Below, piece after piece: positions 40,249-48,166 of a stretch of 63,823 bases of DNA (position 1 is the stretch's first letter; each line of letters opens with the position of its first letter). The translations under genes and the position numbers were made by a program. The notes below the pieces were generated by a model. It saw nothing but the letters and a program-made list of their open reading frames with translations. It was not told the origin of the DNA and made no database searches. The stretch comes from Bacteroidales bacterium (GTDB taxonomy: Bacteria; Bacteroidota; Bacteroidia; Bacteroidales; P3). The stretch is taken from the NCBI GenBank assembly GCA_031274555.1, contig JAISPZ010000010.1, forward strand, positions 1 to 63,823, read 5' to 3'.

Positions 40249-40382
40249 TTTTGGTTGTAGAAACACCTCACCTGTACCATTGGTTTAAAACAGTCGCTGT
40301 ATAACACTTGCTCTGTCCTTTATTCAACTTTTTGTGTGGAAAATTTTTTAACTGTATTTTTTCGTTTATTTATTACGGCGTA

Positions 40383-41957
40383 TTAATCCGCAAGAGCTGG
40401 AGTTATTGTTATTGCAAGCCTTCCTCCAACTGCTGGATGTCTATCTTCATTAAATGATTTCGCCTGAAAACCAAGAGACTGTCTATTGCTTGTTTGAAAT
40501 CCTCTTAATATTGTTGCCGCAGGCAAATTTATACCTGCCCATCCCGGCACATTATTAGGTCCTTTTTCACCAATTTCTCCGTTTCCATTAGAAGCGACAA
40601 AAGATCGTCCTTCCGGTGTATGAACATTAACACATCGCTCCCAAACATTATCACTCATATTCATAACTCCCCAATATGTCGCTCCTGACTGACCCCGCCA
40701 CGAACTGTCCTTTGCAAACGCTCCAACACGCATAACCCATGGCTCTTTTCCTGTTTCTATGGCATTTGGTCCGTCGTTTAAAAAAGCAATGGCGGATATT
40801 TTTGTTGCCGCTAATTCGTTTATTGAATCCTCATGAATAAACCACTTTCCAGCATTTTTTGTTATATACTCAACGTACGCCTGCCCCCAAGCATAGTCGG
40901 CATAGCTGTAAATTTTCGGTCCACGGCAGGCTTTCTCAAACTCTAATTCGGTGAATGGGCGCATTCCTGACCAGTCTGCATAAGCAAGCAGATCGCTCCA
41001 AAGTAAAAAATTACATGCAACATTACCCGCATTATCTTCTCTTGACCAGCTGTCTATACCTAAAACAGAATTGCCGTACACCGCCGGCTGAGCATCTGGA
41101 ATCAGCGAAAGGTTGCCTGATACACGCACGCGTATATAGTTGCGATATTGCTTGAAGTTAGTGTTGTAAGCGGCAGTTATAAGCGCAAACGATCCTTCGG
41201 CGGATTCTATGGATACCGAAGTATGAGGTGCTTGTTGCTTGTATGTAAGAGTGTTTAGAAAATCCACGTAGGCATGTTGGGAAATTTCATGCTTCATAAT
41301 ATAAAAAGCGTCGTAGCCCGTGGGGTATTCCGGCGGTATTGCGTTACCATTATAACTGTACCCTGTGGCGGCGTTTATCTTCTCCGCGTTGTTAAAATGT
41401 CCTGTTCCTTCCTTTATGTCCCTGCCAATACAATATAGTGTTCTGTTAGACTTGCCGTCCCCAGGCATAAATTCTCCTGATGGAATATAAACAACTTCTA
41501 TAGCAAAAATACTTACTATTACAGTGTCTGTCGGACTAAAGCCTGCGGCATTATAATACCACCACATTTTCATATCTGCCTGTATTGAGCCTACGCCCGG
41601 AGTTGCGCGGTATAATAGCGCACCTACGCCACCTTCGGCTATGCGGATTGTCATATTGTCGCCATGTCCATCCACCGTATGCTGCAAAGTGTCTGGATGC
41701 CAGCGTATATGTTTCCAAGTACCGGTACTTCGAGTGTATGCCTTGCCTATAATCCATGCTCCGTCCCAGTTGCCAAAAGAAACCATCCGCCATGAATGAT
41801 CCCACGACACGGTAAAGGTGACGGAATTATATCCATCGCCTCGAAGCTCGTCAAGTGATTTTACATCGCTTATTTGTATATTGTTAGCTCGAAGGCTATT
41901 AGTCGCAATAATCGCGACTATTATAATTAAAACTGTGCTTTCCAGCGTTTTGTACAT
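40383..41957 (-). CDS. Secreted FGE-sulfatase (SUMF1)-domain protein
   Basis: The 524-residue product begins with a hydrophobic segment (VLIIIVAIIA), probably a signal peptide, followed by about 130 residues of beta-rich sequence of unknown kind. The FGE/SUMF1 domain runs from about residue 155 to the end. Landmarks are 'VYIPSGEFMPG', 'FYIMKHEIS.HAYVDFLN', 'YADWSGMRPFTELEFEKACRG', 'GVMNMSDNVWERCVN' and the closing 'VGGRLA'. Family knowledge: true formylglycine-generating enzymes use a cysteine pair near the C-terminus. Here the corresponding 'ILRGF...' segment has no cysteine, so oxidase activity is unlikely. Structural members of this fold (GldK, GldJ) belong to the T9SS and gliding machinery. 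The gene lies 134 bp upstream of the giant adhesin on the same strand, so a partner or anchoring role is a fair inference. It is unlikely to be GldK itself, as no gldLMN genes follow. Confidence 0.82.
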   Translation of the reverse strand: MYKTLESTVLIIIVAIIATNSLRANNIQISDVKSLDELRGDGYNSVTFTVSWDHSWRMVSFGNWDGAWIIGKAYTRSTGTWKHIRWHPDTLQHTVDGHGDNMTIRIAEGGVGALLYRATPGVGSIQADMKMWWYYNAAGFSPTDTVIVSIFAIEVVYIPSGEFMPGDGKSNRTLYCIGRDIKEGTGHFNNAEKINAATGYSYNGNAIPPEYPTGYDAFYIMKHEISQHAYVDFLNTLTYKQQAPHTSVSIESAEGSFALITAAYNTNFKQYRNYIRVRVSGNLSLIPDAQPAVYGNSVLGIDSWSREDNAGNVACNFLLWSDLLAYADWSGMRPFTELEFEKACRGPKIYSYADYAWGQAYVEYITKNAGKWFIHEDSINELAATKISAIAFLNDGPNAIETGKEPWVMRVGAFAKDSSWRGQSGATYWGVMNMSDNVWERCVNVHTPEGRSFVASNGNGEIGEKGPNNVPGWAGINLPAATILRGFQTSNRQSLGFQAKSFNEDRHPAVGGRLAITITPALAD

Positions 41958-42363
41958 TTTGGTTCGGGTTACATTTTAACAGTTTTCATCCTGTAAAATT
42001 TCGAGGCTTTGTAAACAATGACTTGCGAATATACCGCTTTCTACCCCTTTTTTGGGGGTATCTCTTTTTTATTCACTTTTTTTTAACACTTTTTAACAGT
42101 CTGCATTTGTTGTGATTTTTTATCCCGAATTCCGCGTTAGAAAAAGATTATTAGCCATGTAGTTATGCCTTTTGCTTTCACATAAAACACCTGCTCCGTT
42201 TATCGGAATAACGTTCGGATATTTCATCTTGAGGTAATCGTTAAAATTTTGCAGAGTTAGGGTTTAAAAAGAAAAAGGTCAAAGCAGAAATGCTCTGTTT
42301 TTATGAGGCAGCTGTGTATAGATAGATGGCTTCGGTGCGCGACACACCCAAAACGAAGGTTTC
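41958..42363. other. Intergenic region of 406 bp, no gene seen
   Basis: AT-rich spacer between the DUF6057-like gene and the FGE-domain gene. It holds a terminator-like hairpin at 42042-42060 and no convincing ORF. I found no TAnnTTTG box in the minus orientation close to 41957. Confidence 0.6.
42042..42068 (+). terminator. Terminator-like hairpin TACCCC/GGGGTA followed by T-rich tract
   Basis: TACCCC (42042-42047) pairs with GGGGTA (42055-42060) over a T-rich loop, and TCTCTTTTTT follows. The T-tract is on the plus-strand side, yet both flanking genes are on the minus strand, so its role is unclear. It could stop antisense transcription entering from the FGE-gene promoter region. Confidence 0.3.
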
Positions 42364-43836
42364 TTATATTGAGCTGTTTTGTTGTAAAGGATCATCTTCC
42401 TTTACGCTCTCGTACTTGTAGTAAAAAAAATAGTTTTTGCCATAAAAGGCTGCGAGACGGTCTATGGACATTTTGTCTTGTTCAACTTTTTCGAGATTTT
42501 GGAGAAAAATGTCTCTTTCCTGTACTGTTTTTATGTCTATCCTGTATCCACTGGCGGATTCCGCCGGATCAAATCCCGCAATCAACAGTGCTTCCTGCAA
42601 TGACTGTGGGAGTTTTTTGTATCCTGCGGCGCGAATGTCTTCCACCGAAACTAATAGATCTTCTTTCGTGAACCCTTTGCCAAACAGCATTTCCACCAAA
42701 ACATATTCTAACACCGGTACGCACACTTGTTTTTTGTCGTTCGTATCTCTCGTTATATATGCATATTCTTGAATCATTGTCTGTTTTATTCCATACGCAT
42801 TTATAACATGGTTTGTGGTTTCCTGCATACAAGATTTTGGCTTGGCAAGACGGTGTAATTTGGAGATTTTTGCATTTCCAAAAAGAGATGCTCTTAAAAT
42901 CTTCTTGAATTTTTCTGCAGGTGCAGTATCGCCACAAAGTTCACTAACTTCTACTATTCGGCTTATCGTATAGCTGTTAATGTTTCCGGCAGTTATAAGG
43001 TCGAACAATAAATGTAAGGCGGCACCGTACATTCCGGCTTCTGTGTAAAGTTCTACTGCGGAGATTATTTGCGCCTCGTCCTTTCTTATCTCTGTGGGAA
43101 ATAGCGAGGGAAAAGCAGGGCGAGGTAGTGTGAAAATTTTTTCAAGTGCCTGCCCACTGCAGAGCAGTGCTGTTTTTTCATAAGAACTTTTTGTGATGGA
43201 CTGTGTTTCGTTGTCAAATTCTTCTGCGTTTATGTTATCCACGATTTTTTTCCATTCTCTGTTTTTGAAAAAATATTCTGTTTTGTAAATATCGAAGACT
43301 CGGTTGTTGTAAAAAATAACGCTTGACGCAGAAAACACTATTAGGAGTGCTACCGGAATATATTTTAATTGCCTGTTGATTTTGCTTTTAAACCTGTCGC
43401 ACAATCCAAATTTTTTTTTGAGAGCAAAAAGGATTGCGCCGACAAATACGAGTAATGTATTCCCATACAAAAGCCATAATATGTTGTGAGCGGGAAATGT
43501 ATAAAGAAACCCTATAACTAACAGTCCTCCCCAGCACCAATTCTTTGCAAAGATTTTAAAAAAACAGATTGGAATTAGGCATAGCAATACTATTACAAGT
43601 GCTCCAAGTGCAGGATAAAAATAAAATTGCGTAAAAAACATTTGCACAAATAAAAATTCCTTTACAATGGGTGCAGTGTATATAAAATGGGCTGAACGCC
43701 GCCATCCAGAGCTGGTTAATAATAGATTGTCTTCTAAAGAAACCATCAAGTAGTAATACCCTGAAAGTATAAAACAATAGACGAAAATCAGAAAAAGCAG
43801 AACCTGTACTTTCTCATTTTTAAAAATTTTCAACAT
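42364..43836 (-). CDS. Multi-pass membrane protein, DUF6057-like
   Basis: A 490-residue protein. The N-terminal 190 residues hold about five or six hydrophobic segments (LLFLIFVYCFILSGYYYLMV, a segment around VIVLLCLIPICFF, GLLVIGFLYTFP, TLLVFVGAILFAL, VALLIVFSASSVIFY). The C-terminal 300 residues are soluble and helical, rich in 'A.....L..AG' patterns resembling TPR-type repeats. This layout matches what I remember of Bacteroidales DUF6057 proteins, whose function is unknown. The start is supported by a TAAATTTG box only 6 nt upstream, which would give an almost leaderless transcript. It seems monocistronic. Confidence 0.7.
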   Translation of the reverse strand: MLKIFKNEKVQVLLFLIFVYCFILSGYYYLMVSLEDNLLLTSSGWRRSAHFIYTAPIVKEFLFVQMFFTQFYFYPALGALVIVLLCLIPICFFKIFAKNWCWGGLLVIGFLYTFPAHNILWLLYGNTLLVFVGAILFALKKKFGLCDRFKSKINRQLKYIPVALLIVFSASSVIFYNNRVFDIYKTEYFFKNREWKKIVDNINAEEFDNETQSITKSSYEKTALLCSGQALEKIFTLPRPAFPSLFPTEIRKDEAQIISAVELYTEAGMYGAALHLLFDLITAGNINSYTISRIVEVSELCGDTAPAEKFKKILRASLFGNAKISKLHRLAKPKSCMQETTNHVINAYGIKQTMIQEYAYITRDTNDKKQVCVPVLEYVLVEMLFGKGFTKEDLLVSVEDIRAAGYKKLPQSLQEALLIAGFDPAESASGYRIDIKTVQERDIFLQNLEKVEQDKMSIDRLAAFYGKNYFFYYKYESVKEDDPLQQNSSI

Positions 43837-43842
43837 CTAACA

Positions 43843-43850
43843 CAAATTTA
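43843..43850 (-). promoter_or_regulatory. -7 box TAAATTTG upstream of the DUF6057-like gene
   Basis: TAAATTTG on the minus strand matches the Bacteroidota -7 consensus TAnnTTTG and ends 6 nt before the ATG at 43834-43836. No good -33 TTG is seen at the usual distance, so the call is tentative. Confidence 0.4.
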
Positions 43851-44086
43851 CATGAAATTCTCGAATTGCGGACATTTGCCCCAGGGCAAACCCAGGTCAA
43901 ACGCATTTTAATTTGTGATTAATTGTAGTAAAAAATCATTATTTCATCCGGCTTTAAGTCATTTTGAGCGCAAACTTTCTGGTAACACATTTATGTAACT
44001 TTACCCTAGCGGATACCATTCGGGCAATTCTTACAGGTATTTTCCCTTTAATAAAGCCTTTGTAAATAGTATAAATGGCATAATCA

Positions 44087-44893
44087 TCACCGTATTAACT
44101 TACTCGGAACGAACTTCGTGAATGAGGTCAGAAATTCGCTGTGGACATTGTTGTTTGTCGCGATAATTTCGCGTCCGTGCAAAAAATTGTTGCCACCCGC
44201 AAAGTCGCTCACCTTGCCGCCAGCCTGCTCAACGAGAAAAGTGCCCGCAGCAATGTCCCACGCGTTAAGACCGTATTCGTAAAAAACATCGCACCTGCCA
44301 CAAGCGACATACGCCAAATCGAGGGCAGCAGAGCCAAGACGCCTGACACCAGAAGAATGGAGCATTGTGTATTCGAGAAATTTCATGTATTCGGGAAGAC
44401 GCTCATAGTCGTGATATGGAAAGCCTGTCGCGAGAAGCGAATTGTCAAGCGTGCGTATATCGCTCACAATAATCTTATTATCGTTAAGAAATGCGGGAAG
44501 ACCCTCGCAGGAATAAAACATTTCGTCCATATCGATATGGAAAATCACTCCAAGTACAATTTTGCCGCTGACAACGTCCTCAAGTCCAATGCTTATGCAG
44601 TAAAAGGGAATTTTATGAATAAAGTTTGTCGTACCGTCCAACGGGTCTATTATCCAATTGTAACGTTCCCCTTTTTTTGAGGACGTGCCTTCTTCTGCGA
44701 TAAATCCTGCTTCGGGAAGAATTTTTGACAGTCCGTTTACAAGCATTTTTTCGGTATTCTTATCAACGTATGTGACATAATCGTGCGCCCCTTTTGTCTG
44801 AACGTCCGCGCTACTGACAATGCTATTCTGCTCTTTGATGAATTTTCCTGCTTCTCTTGCAAGATTTATTACTTGCTGTAATATTTTTTCCAT
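44087..44893 (-). CDS. suhB: Inositol monophosphatase family protein (SuhB-like)
   Basis: A 268-residue protein, normal length for the family. It carries the metal-binding motifs of Mg-dependent, Li-sensitive phosphatases: E67-E68-G-T, then D83-P-L-D-G-T-T-N-F, and W212-D-I-A-A-G with 'LVEQAGGKVSDF' after it. The expected reaction is hydrolysis of myo-inositol phosphate or a related sugar or nucleotide monophosphate in the cytoplasm. E. coli SuhB also acts in rRNA antitermination, which cannot be judged here. It is divergent from aroA with only 42 bp between the two start codons, so their promoters overlap. Confidence 0.93.
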   Translation of the reverse strand: MEKILQQVINLAREAGKFIKEQNSIVSSADVQTKGAHDYVTYVDKNTEKMLVNGLSKILPEAGFIAEEGTSSKKGERYNWIIDPLDGTTNFIHKIPFYCISIGLEDVVSGKIVLGVIFHIDMDEMFYSCEGLPAFLNDNKIIVSDIRTLDNSLLATGFPYHDYERLPEYMKFLEYTMLHSSGVRRLGSAALDLAYVACGRCDVFYEYGLNAWDIAAGTFLVEQAGGKVSDFAGGNNFLHGREIIATNNNVHSEFLTSFTKFVPSKLIR

Positions 44894-44897
44894 ATAA

Positions 44898-44927
44898 TTG
44901 TGTTTATATGCAAATTTACTACCTTTG
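44898..44927 (+). promoter_or_regulatory. aroA promoter, TTG-N19-TACCTTTG
   Basis: TTG (44898-44900), exactly 19 nt, then TACCTTTG (44920-44927) matches the Bacteroidota sigma-70 consensus (TTTG-N19-TAnnTTTG). The chosen aroA ATG is 8 nt downstream, implying a leader of only a few nucleotides. Confidence 0.7.
44911..44918 (-). promoter_or_regulatory. -7 box TAAATTTG for the suhB-like gene
   Basis: Minus-strand TAAATTTG lies 17 nt before the suhB-like ATG and inside the 19-nt spacer of the divergent aroA promoter. The -33 element is poor. Confidence 0.4.
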
Positions 44928-44935
44928 CAATAATT

Positions 44936-46201
44936 ATGGAAAACACAATTGCAGTTTCTTTCAACACAGAAATTTTAGAGGACGATAAGGACGTTCCGTT
45001 GCCGAGTTCTAAAAGCATCAGCAATCGCCTGCTCGTAATGCAGTACATTGCCGACAAAAAATTCAATCTTAAAAATATTTCTACCTCTGACGACACTGCC
45101 CTTATGCGGAGTCTGCTCGAAGATATTTCCGACAACGAGGGTTCTACTGACGAAGTTGAGCTTAACGTCAATAACGCGGGAACTATCATGCGTTTCTTGA
45201 CAGCATTGCTTTCGTTTACAGACGGAGAATGGGTTTTGACGGGAAGTGAGCGAATGAAAAACCGCCCCATATCCCCTCTCGTAGAGGCTTTGCGGTCGCT
45301 CGGTGCAAATATAGAATACGTTGAGCAGCCTAACTATCCTCCACTGCGCATTAGCGGCAGCAGAGAACTTTGCAAAACACAAAATCCTGTAGTGGAAATA
45401 GATGCCACATTAAGCAGTCAGTTTATTTCTGCCATTATGATGGTTGCCCCACTTTTTCCAACAGGTTTGCATATTGTACTTAACGGTGCGAACAAAGTTT
45501 CTGTCCCCTATATTCAAATGACTGCCTCGCTTATGCGTTCGTGTGGAGTGAGGGTCGAATTTATAGACAACAACAATATTTTTGCCGAAGGCAGATATAC
45601 CGCACCTGAAAACAATTATGTCGAAAATGACTGGTCGGCAGCATCGTATTTTTACGCTTTTCTCGCACTGTCGCCAAAAGGTGGAACGATACGTTTGCCC
45701 TATCTTCATGAAGACAGTATTCAGGGTGATAAAATTATTGCTGAGTGGTTCGAAGATTTTGGTATTGAAACCGTTTTTAATTCTGACGGAATTGTCATTA
45801 CTAAAACGAGTGCTGAAATTTTCCACTCCCCGCGCTCTTATGATTTTACACATCATCCCGATATTGCGCAAACGATAGCGGTTGTCTGCTCTGGATTGGG
45901 CTTGGAAGCTCGTATTACAGGTATTCACTCGTTACGGCACAAGGAAACAGACCGTATTGACGCGGTTTACAAGGAATTAGTACGACTTGGTGCTAATGTA
46001 GAATACCACGCGAAAAACGAAGAATTACATATTGTTGGCGAGGGTGTCTTACGTCCCAAAGACGCAATTCACACTTATGGCGACCACCGTATGGCTATGT
46101 CATTCGCCGCTCTAAGCGCAAGATATAAAAACATCGTTATAGAAAATCCAGAGGTCGTGTCTAAATCCTTTCCCGATTTTTGGAAAGTGATTTCAAAATA
46201 G
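44936..46201 (+). CDS. aroA: 3-phosphoshikimate 1-carboxyvinyltransferase (EPSP synthase)
   Basis: Transfers the enolpyruvyl group of PEP to shikimate-3-phosphate, the sixth step of the shikimate pathway. Seen: 'PSSKSISNRLL' near residues 22-33 (substrate-binding Lys26), NAGTIMRF at 80-87 (canonical NAGTAMRF), the 'SSQFISAIMM' segment, and 'YGDHRMAMSFA' near the C-terminus. I use the ATG at 44936 (421 residues). An upstream in-frame GTG at 44900 would place the start inside the promoter spacer. The N-terminus is slightly short of the usual 'GEI.LPGSKS' lead-in but aligns. It converges on the aminotransferase gene, with about 105 bp between the stops. Confidence 0.95.
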   Translation: MENTIAVSFNTEILEDDKDVPLPSSKSISNRLLVMQYIADKKFNLKNISTSDDTALMRSLLEDISDNEGSTDEVELNVNNAGTIMRFLTALLSFTDGEWVLTGSERMKNRPISPLVEALRSLGANIEYVEQPNYPPLRISGSRELCKTQNPVVEIDATLSSQFISAIMMVAPLFPTGLHIVLNGANKVSVPYIQMTASLMRSCGVRVEFIDNNNIFAEGRYTAPENNYVENDWSAASYFYAFLALSPKGGTIRLPYLHEDSIQGDKIIAEWFEDFGIETVFNSDGIVITKTSAEIFHSPRSYDFTHHPDIAQTIAVVCSGLGLEARITGIHSLRHKETDRIDAVYKELVRLGANVEYHAKNEELHIVGEGVLRPKDAIHTYGDHRMAMSFAALSARYKNIVIENPEVVSKSFPDFWKVISK

Positions 46202-46306
46202 CACTTGACCGTTGCAAGATTACGCCCGATTATGGGCAAAAAACATCAAACTGTTCATTCGAGATGGACTTTCAGACTGCAGCCGATATAGAGAAGCGGG
46301 AAGACA

Positions 46307-47506
46307 TCAAACCGTCCGCTCTGGATAAACTTTCAGGGCTTCTTCCAAACACTTCATTGAGGCGAGTAAATCATCAACGTTGAGGACGTAACTTATACGC
46401 ACCTCGTTCGCGCCTGCACCTTCGGTAGAGTAGAAACCTGTTGCAGGAGCAAGCATAACAGTCTTGTTCTCGTAGCTAAAATCTTCGAGAAGCCACTGAC
46501 AAAAGCGGTCTGCATTATCTATCGGAAGCCGTGCAACAGCATAAAAAGCCCCTTTGGGATTAGGACAGAAACACCCATCCATTTTATTTATCGCTTCCAC
46601 AACCGTATTGCGCCTTAACGTGTATTCACGCACAACCTCGTCGAAATATTCCTGTGACGTATCTATCGCTGCTTCGGAAAAAATTTGCCCATAAGTAGGC
46701 GGACTTAAACGAGCCTGCGCAAACTTCATTGCAGCATTATAAAGTTCCTTATTCTTTGTAATAAAAACACCCACCCTGCAACCACAGGCAGAATAACGTT
46801 TTGACACAGAGTCGAGGAGTACAACGTTTTCTTCTATGCCTTTCAGGTCCATCACAGAATGATATTTCTCGTTGTCGTAGCAAAATTCACGATACACTTC
46901 GTCTGAAAACAAAAATAAATTATGCTTTTTTACGATAGTCGCAAGCAATTCCAATTCTTCTCTTGAGTAAAGATAGCCCGTAGGATTGTTGGGATTGCAG
47001 ACGAGAATTGCTTTTGTTTTCGATGTGATATGCTTTTCAAATTCCTCAATCGGCGGGAGAGCAAATCCGTTTTCTATTTTAGCACGTATAGGCTTTACAA
47101 CCGCACCTGTATAGATAGCAAAGCCGTTGTAATTTGCGTAGAATGGCTCGGTAACAAGTACCTCGTCACCCGGATTTAAGCACGCCATAAACGCGAACAT
47201 AATACCCTCGCTACCACCGTTTGTGACAATAATTTCGTCTGCAGAAACTTCGATTTGGTACTTGTGATAATATTCCATCAACTTCTTTCTGAACGAAAGA
47301 ATACCTGCCGAATGGCTATATTCCACTAATTTTAAGGTATTATTTTTAACCGCGTCTAACGCTATTTGTGGCGAAGATATATCGGGCTGACCAATATTCA
47401 GATGATAGACATAGATACCCCTTGCTTTTGCCGTGTCTGCATAAGGGACGAGTTTGCGAATTGGAGAAGCTGGCATTGAAGCCGCTTTCTGTGACAATGT
47501 TGGCAT
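46307..47506 (-). CDS. PLP-dependent class I/II aminotransferase (AspC-like)
   Basis: A 399-residue fold-type I aminotransferase. Seen: 'NIGQPDISSP' near the N-terminus, 'TNGGSEGIMFAF' at about 95-106, NPNNPTG at 171-177, 'SDEVYREFCY' at 201-210, and the Schiff-base lysine K236 in 'DSVSKRYSACGCRVG'. It most likely transaminates aspartate or aromatic amino acids with 2-oxoglutarate; the substrate cannot be fixed from sequence. Its closeness to aroA fits amino-acid metabolism, but the genes converge and do not form an operon. The DUF1573 gene upstream is separated from it by a strong structured terminator. Confidence 0.92.
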   Translation of the reverse strand: MPTLSQKAASMPASPIRKLVPYADTAKARGIYVYHLNIGQPDISSPQIALDAVKNNTLKLVEYSHSAGILSFRKKLMEYYHKYQIEVSADEIIVTNGGSEGIMFAFMACLNPGDEVLVTEPFYANYNGFAIYTGAVVKPIRAKIENGFALPPIEEFEKHITSKTKAILVCNPNNPTGYLYSREELELLATIVKKHNLFLFSDEVYREFCYDNEKYHSVMDLKGIEENVVLLDSVSKRYSACGCRVGVFITKNKELYNAAMKFAQARLSPPTYGQIFSEAAIDTSQEYFDEVVREYTLRRNTVVEAINKMDGCFCPNPKGAFYAVARLPIDNADRFCQWLLEDFSYENKTVMLAPATGFYSTEGAGANEVRISYVLNVDDLLASMKCLEEALKVYPERTV

Positions 47507-47528
47507 ACTTTCGTACTAATAACAGTAA

Positions 47529-47615
47529 AAAAGCCGTCGAAATTAGCGTTACAGACAACTGCCACACGAGGCGGAACAATGTTCGTGCGGCATACGCAAA
47601 AATTCGACGGCTTTT
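47529..47615 (-). terminator. Large nested hairpin/terminator between the DUF1573 and aminotransferase genes
   Basis: Outer arms AAAAGCCGTCGA (47529-47540) and TTCGACGGCTTTT (to 47615) pair. A small GCG/CGC step lies inside, and inner arms TGCCACACGA (47560-47569) and TCGTGCGGCA (47583-47592) pair with one wobble. Read on the minus strand, the outer stem ends in a run of six T, as expected for an intrinsic terminator of the DUF1573 transcript; the A-rich outer edge makes it look bidirectional. The double-stem size is larger than a plain terminator. Confidence 0.65.
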
Positions 47616-47621
47616 ATAAAT

Positions 47622-48092
47622 TTAGTTGGTTGCTGGTGCTGCGGGAGCATTGACAGTACCTTTTATTTGAAGAACGACACGGTCTGTCTTCCCATTAGTC
47701 GTCACAGTGATTGACTTGCTAAACCCGCCAACACGCTGCGTGTCGTAGTGAACTTTAATTGTGCCCTTTTGCCCCGCTTCTATAGGTTCTCTTGTCCACG
47801 ATGGCGTTGTGCATCCACACGAAGCCTGAACAGTTGCGAGAATAAGCGGCTCTGTGCCTACATTTGTAAAAACAAATTCACAATCACCGTTTGCACCTTT
47901 TTCAATTGTGCCATAATCGTGAACAGTGTTTTCAAAAAGAATTTCTGGTCCCTCAACAGGAGCAACTGTCGTTGGTGTTTCTGCTTCTACTTCTGCCTTG
48001 GCGTTCTTTTTTGCAGACTTTTGTGTCTGTGCAAATCCCACGCCACATAAAAACATTAAAGCAATAGCACTGATAAAAAATTTTGTCTTCAT
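47622..48092 (-). CDS. Secreted DUF1573 domain protein
   Basis: A 156-residue protein with a clear signal peptide (KFFISAIALMFLCGVGFAQ), a Lys/Ala/Glu/Thr-rich linker to about residue 47, then the DUF1573 domain: 'FENTVHDYGTIEKG', 'CEFVFTNVGTEPL', 'ASCGCTTPSW', 'KVHYDTQRVGGFSKSITV', 'KGTV'. The domain is an Ig-like/ASPM-SPD-2-Hydin-type fold common in Bacteroidota periplasmic or surface proteins, and its function is unknown. The SCGCT motif is the family hallmark. Transcription probably starts at the promoter at 48136-48166 and ends at the nested hairpin. Confidence 0.9.
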   Translation of the reverse strand: MKTKFFISAIALMFLCGVGFAQTQKSAKKNAKAEVEAETPTTVAPVEGPEILFENTVHDYGTIEKGANGDCEFVFTNVGTEPLILATVQASCGCTTPSWTREPIEAGQKGTIKVHYDTQRVGGFSKSITVTTNGKTDRVVLQIKGTVNAPAAPATN

Positions 48093-48135
48093 AATTATTT
48101 ATTTTATATTGTTTTGTTAAGATAAACTCCGTTTA

Positions 48136-48166
48136 CAAAGGTACGATTAAGTCGGGTAAAATGCAA
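48136..48166 (-). promoter_or_regulatory. DUF1573 promoter, TTG-N20-TACCTTTG
   Basis: On the minus strand, TTG (48166-48164), 20 nt, then TACCTTTG (48143-48136) lies about 43 nt before the ATG. A second TACCTTTG occurs 58 bp farther upstream (48201-48194) without a clear -33 box. Confidence 0.55.

Noticed and set aside
39632-40040. A CRISPR array, suggested by the regular 63-bp spacing.
   Set aside because: The whole unit repeats, with no unique spacers, and the period is in frame with a protein repeat inside a gene.
1-40248. The possibility that the first 40 kb is a gene-free or pseudogene region.
   Set aside because: The minus-strand frame ending on multiples of three has no stop at all over 13,416 codons and reads as ordered domains from signal peptide onwards.
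215-40260. Dozens of short plus-strand ORFs of 60-187 codons (for example 460-1023, 18514-19065, 25418-25921) and short minus-strand ORFs in other frames.
   Set aside because: They lie on the opposite strand or in another frame of the continuous giant gene, have no coherent domains or start context, and are explained by its repetitive codon use.
40383-41957. A catalytically active formylglycine-generating enzyme.
   Set aside because: The C-terminal region lacks the cysteine pair; only the fold landmarks are present, and no sulfatase gene is nearby.
42303-42671. Plus-strand ORF of 122 codons overlapping the DUF6057-like gene end.
   Set aside because: Mostly antisense to a good membrane-protein gene, and its Arg/Cys/Leu-rich content is typical of a shadow frame.
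44900-44935. GTG start for aroA at 44900.
   Set aside because: It lies within the promoter spacer upstream of the -7 box; the ATG at 44936 fits transcription and homology better.
45410-45928. 172-codon minus-strand ORF inside aroA, and similar antisense ORFs in other conserved genes (48466-48921, 54721-55077, 55102-55539, 56108-56467).
   Set aside because: Antisense to well-recognised genes, with no domain pattern.
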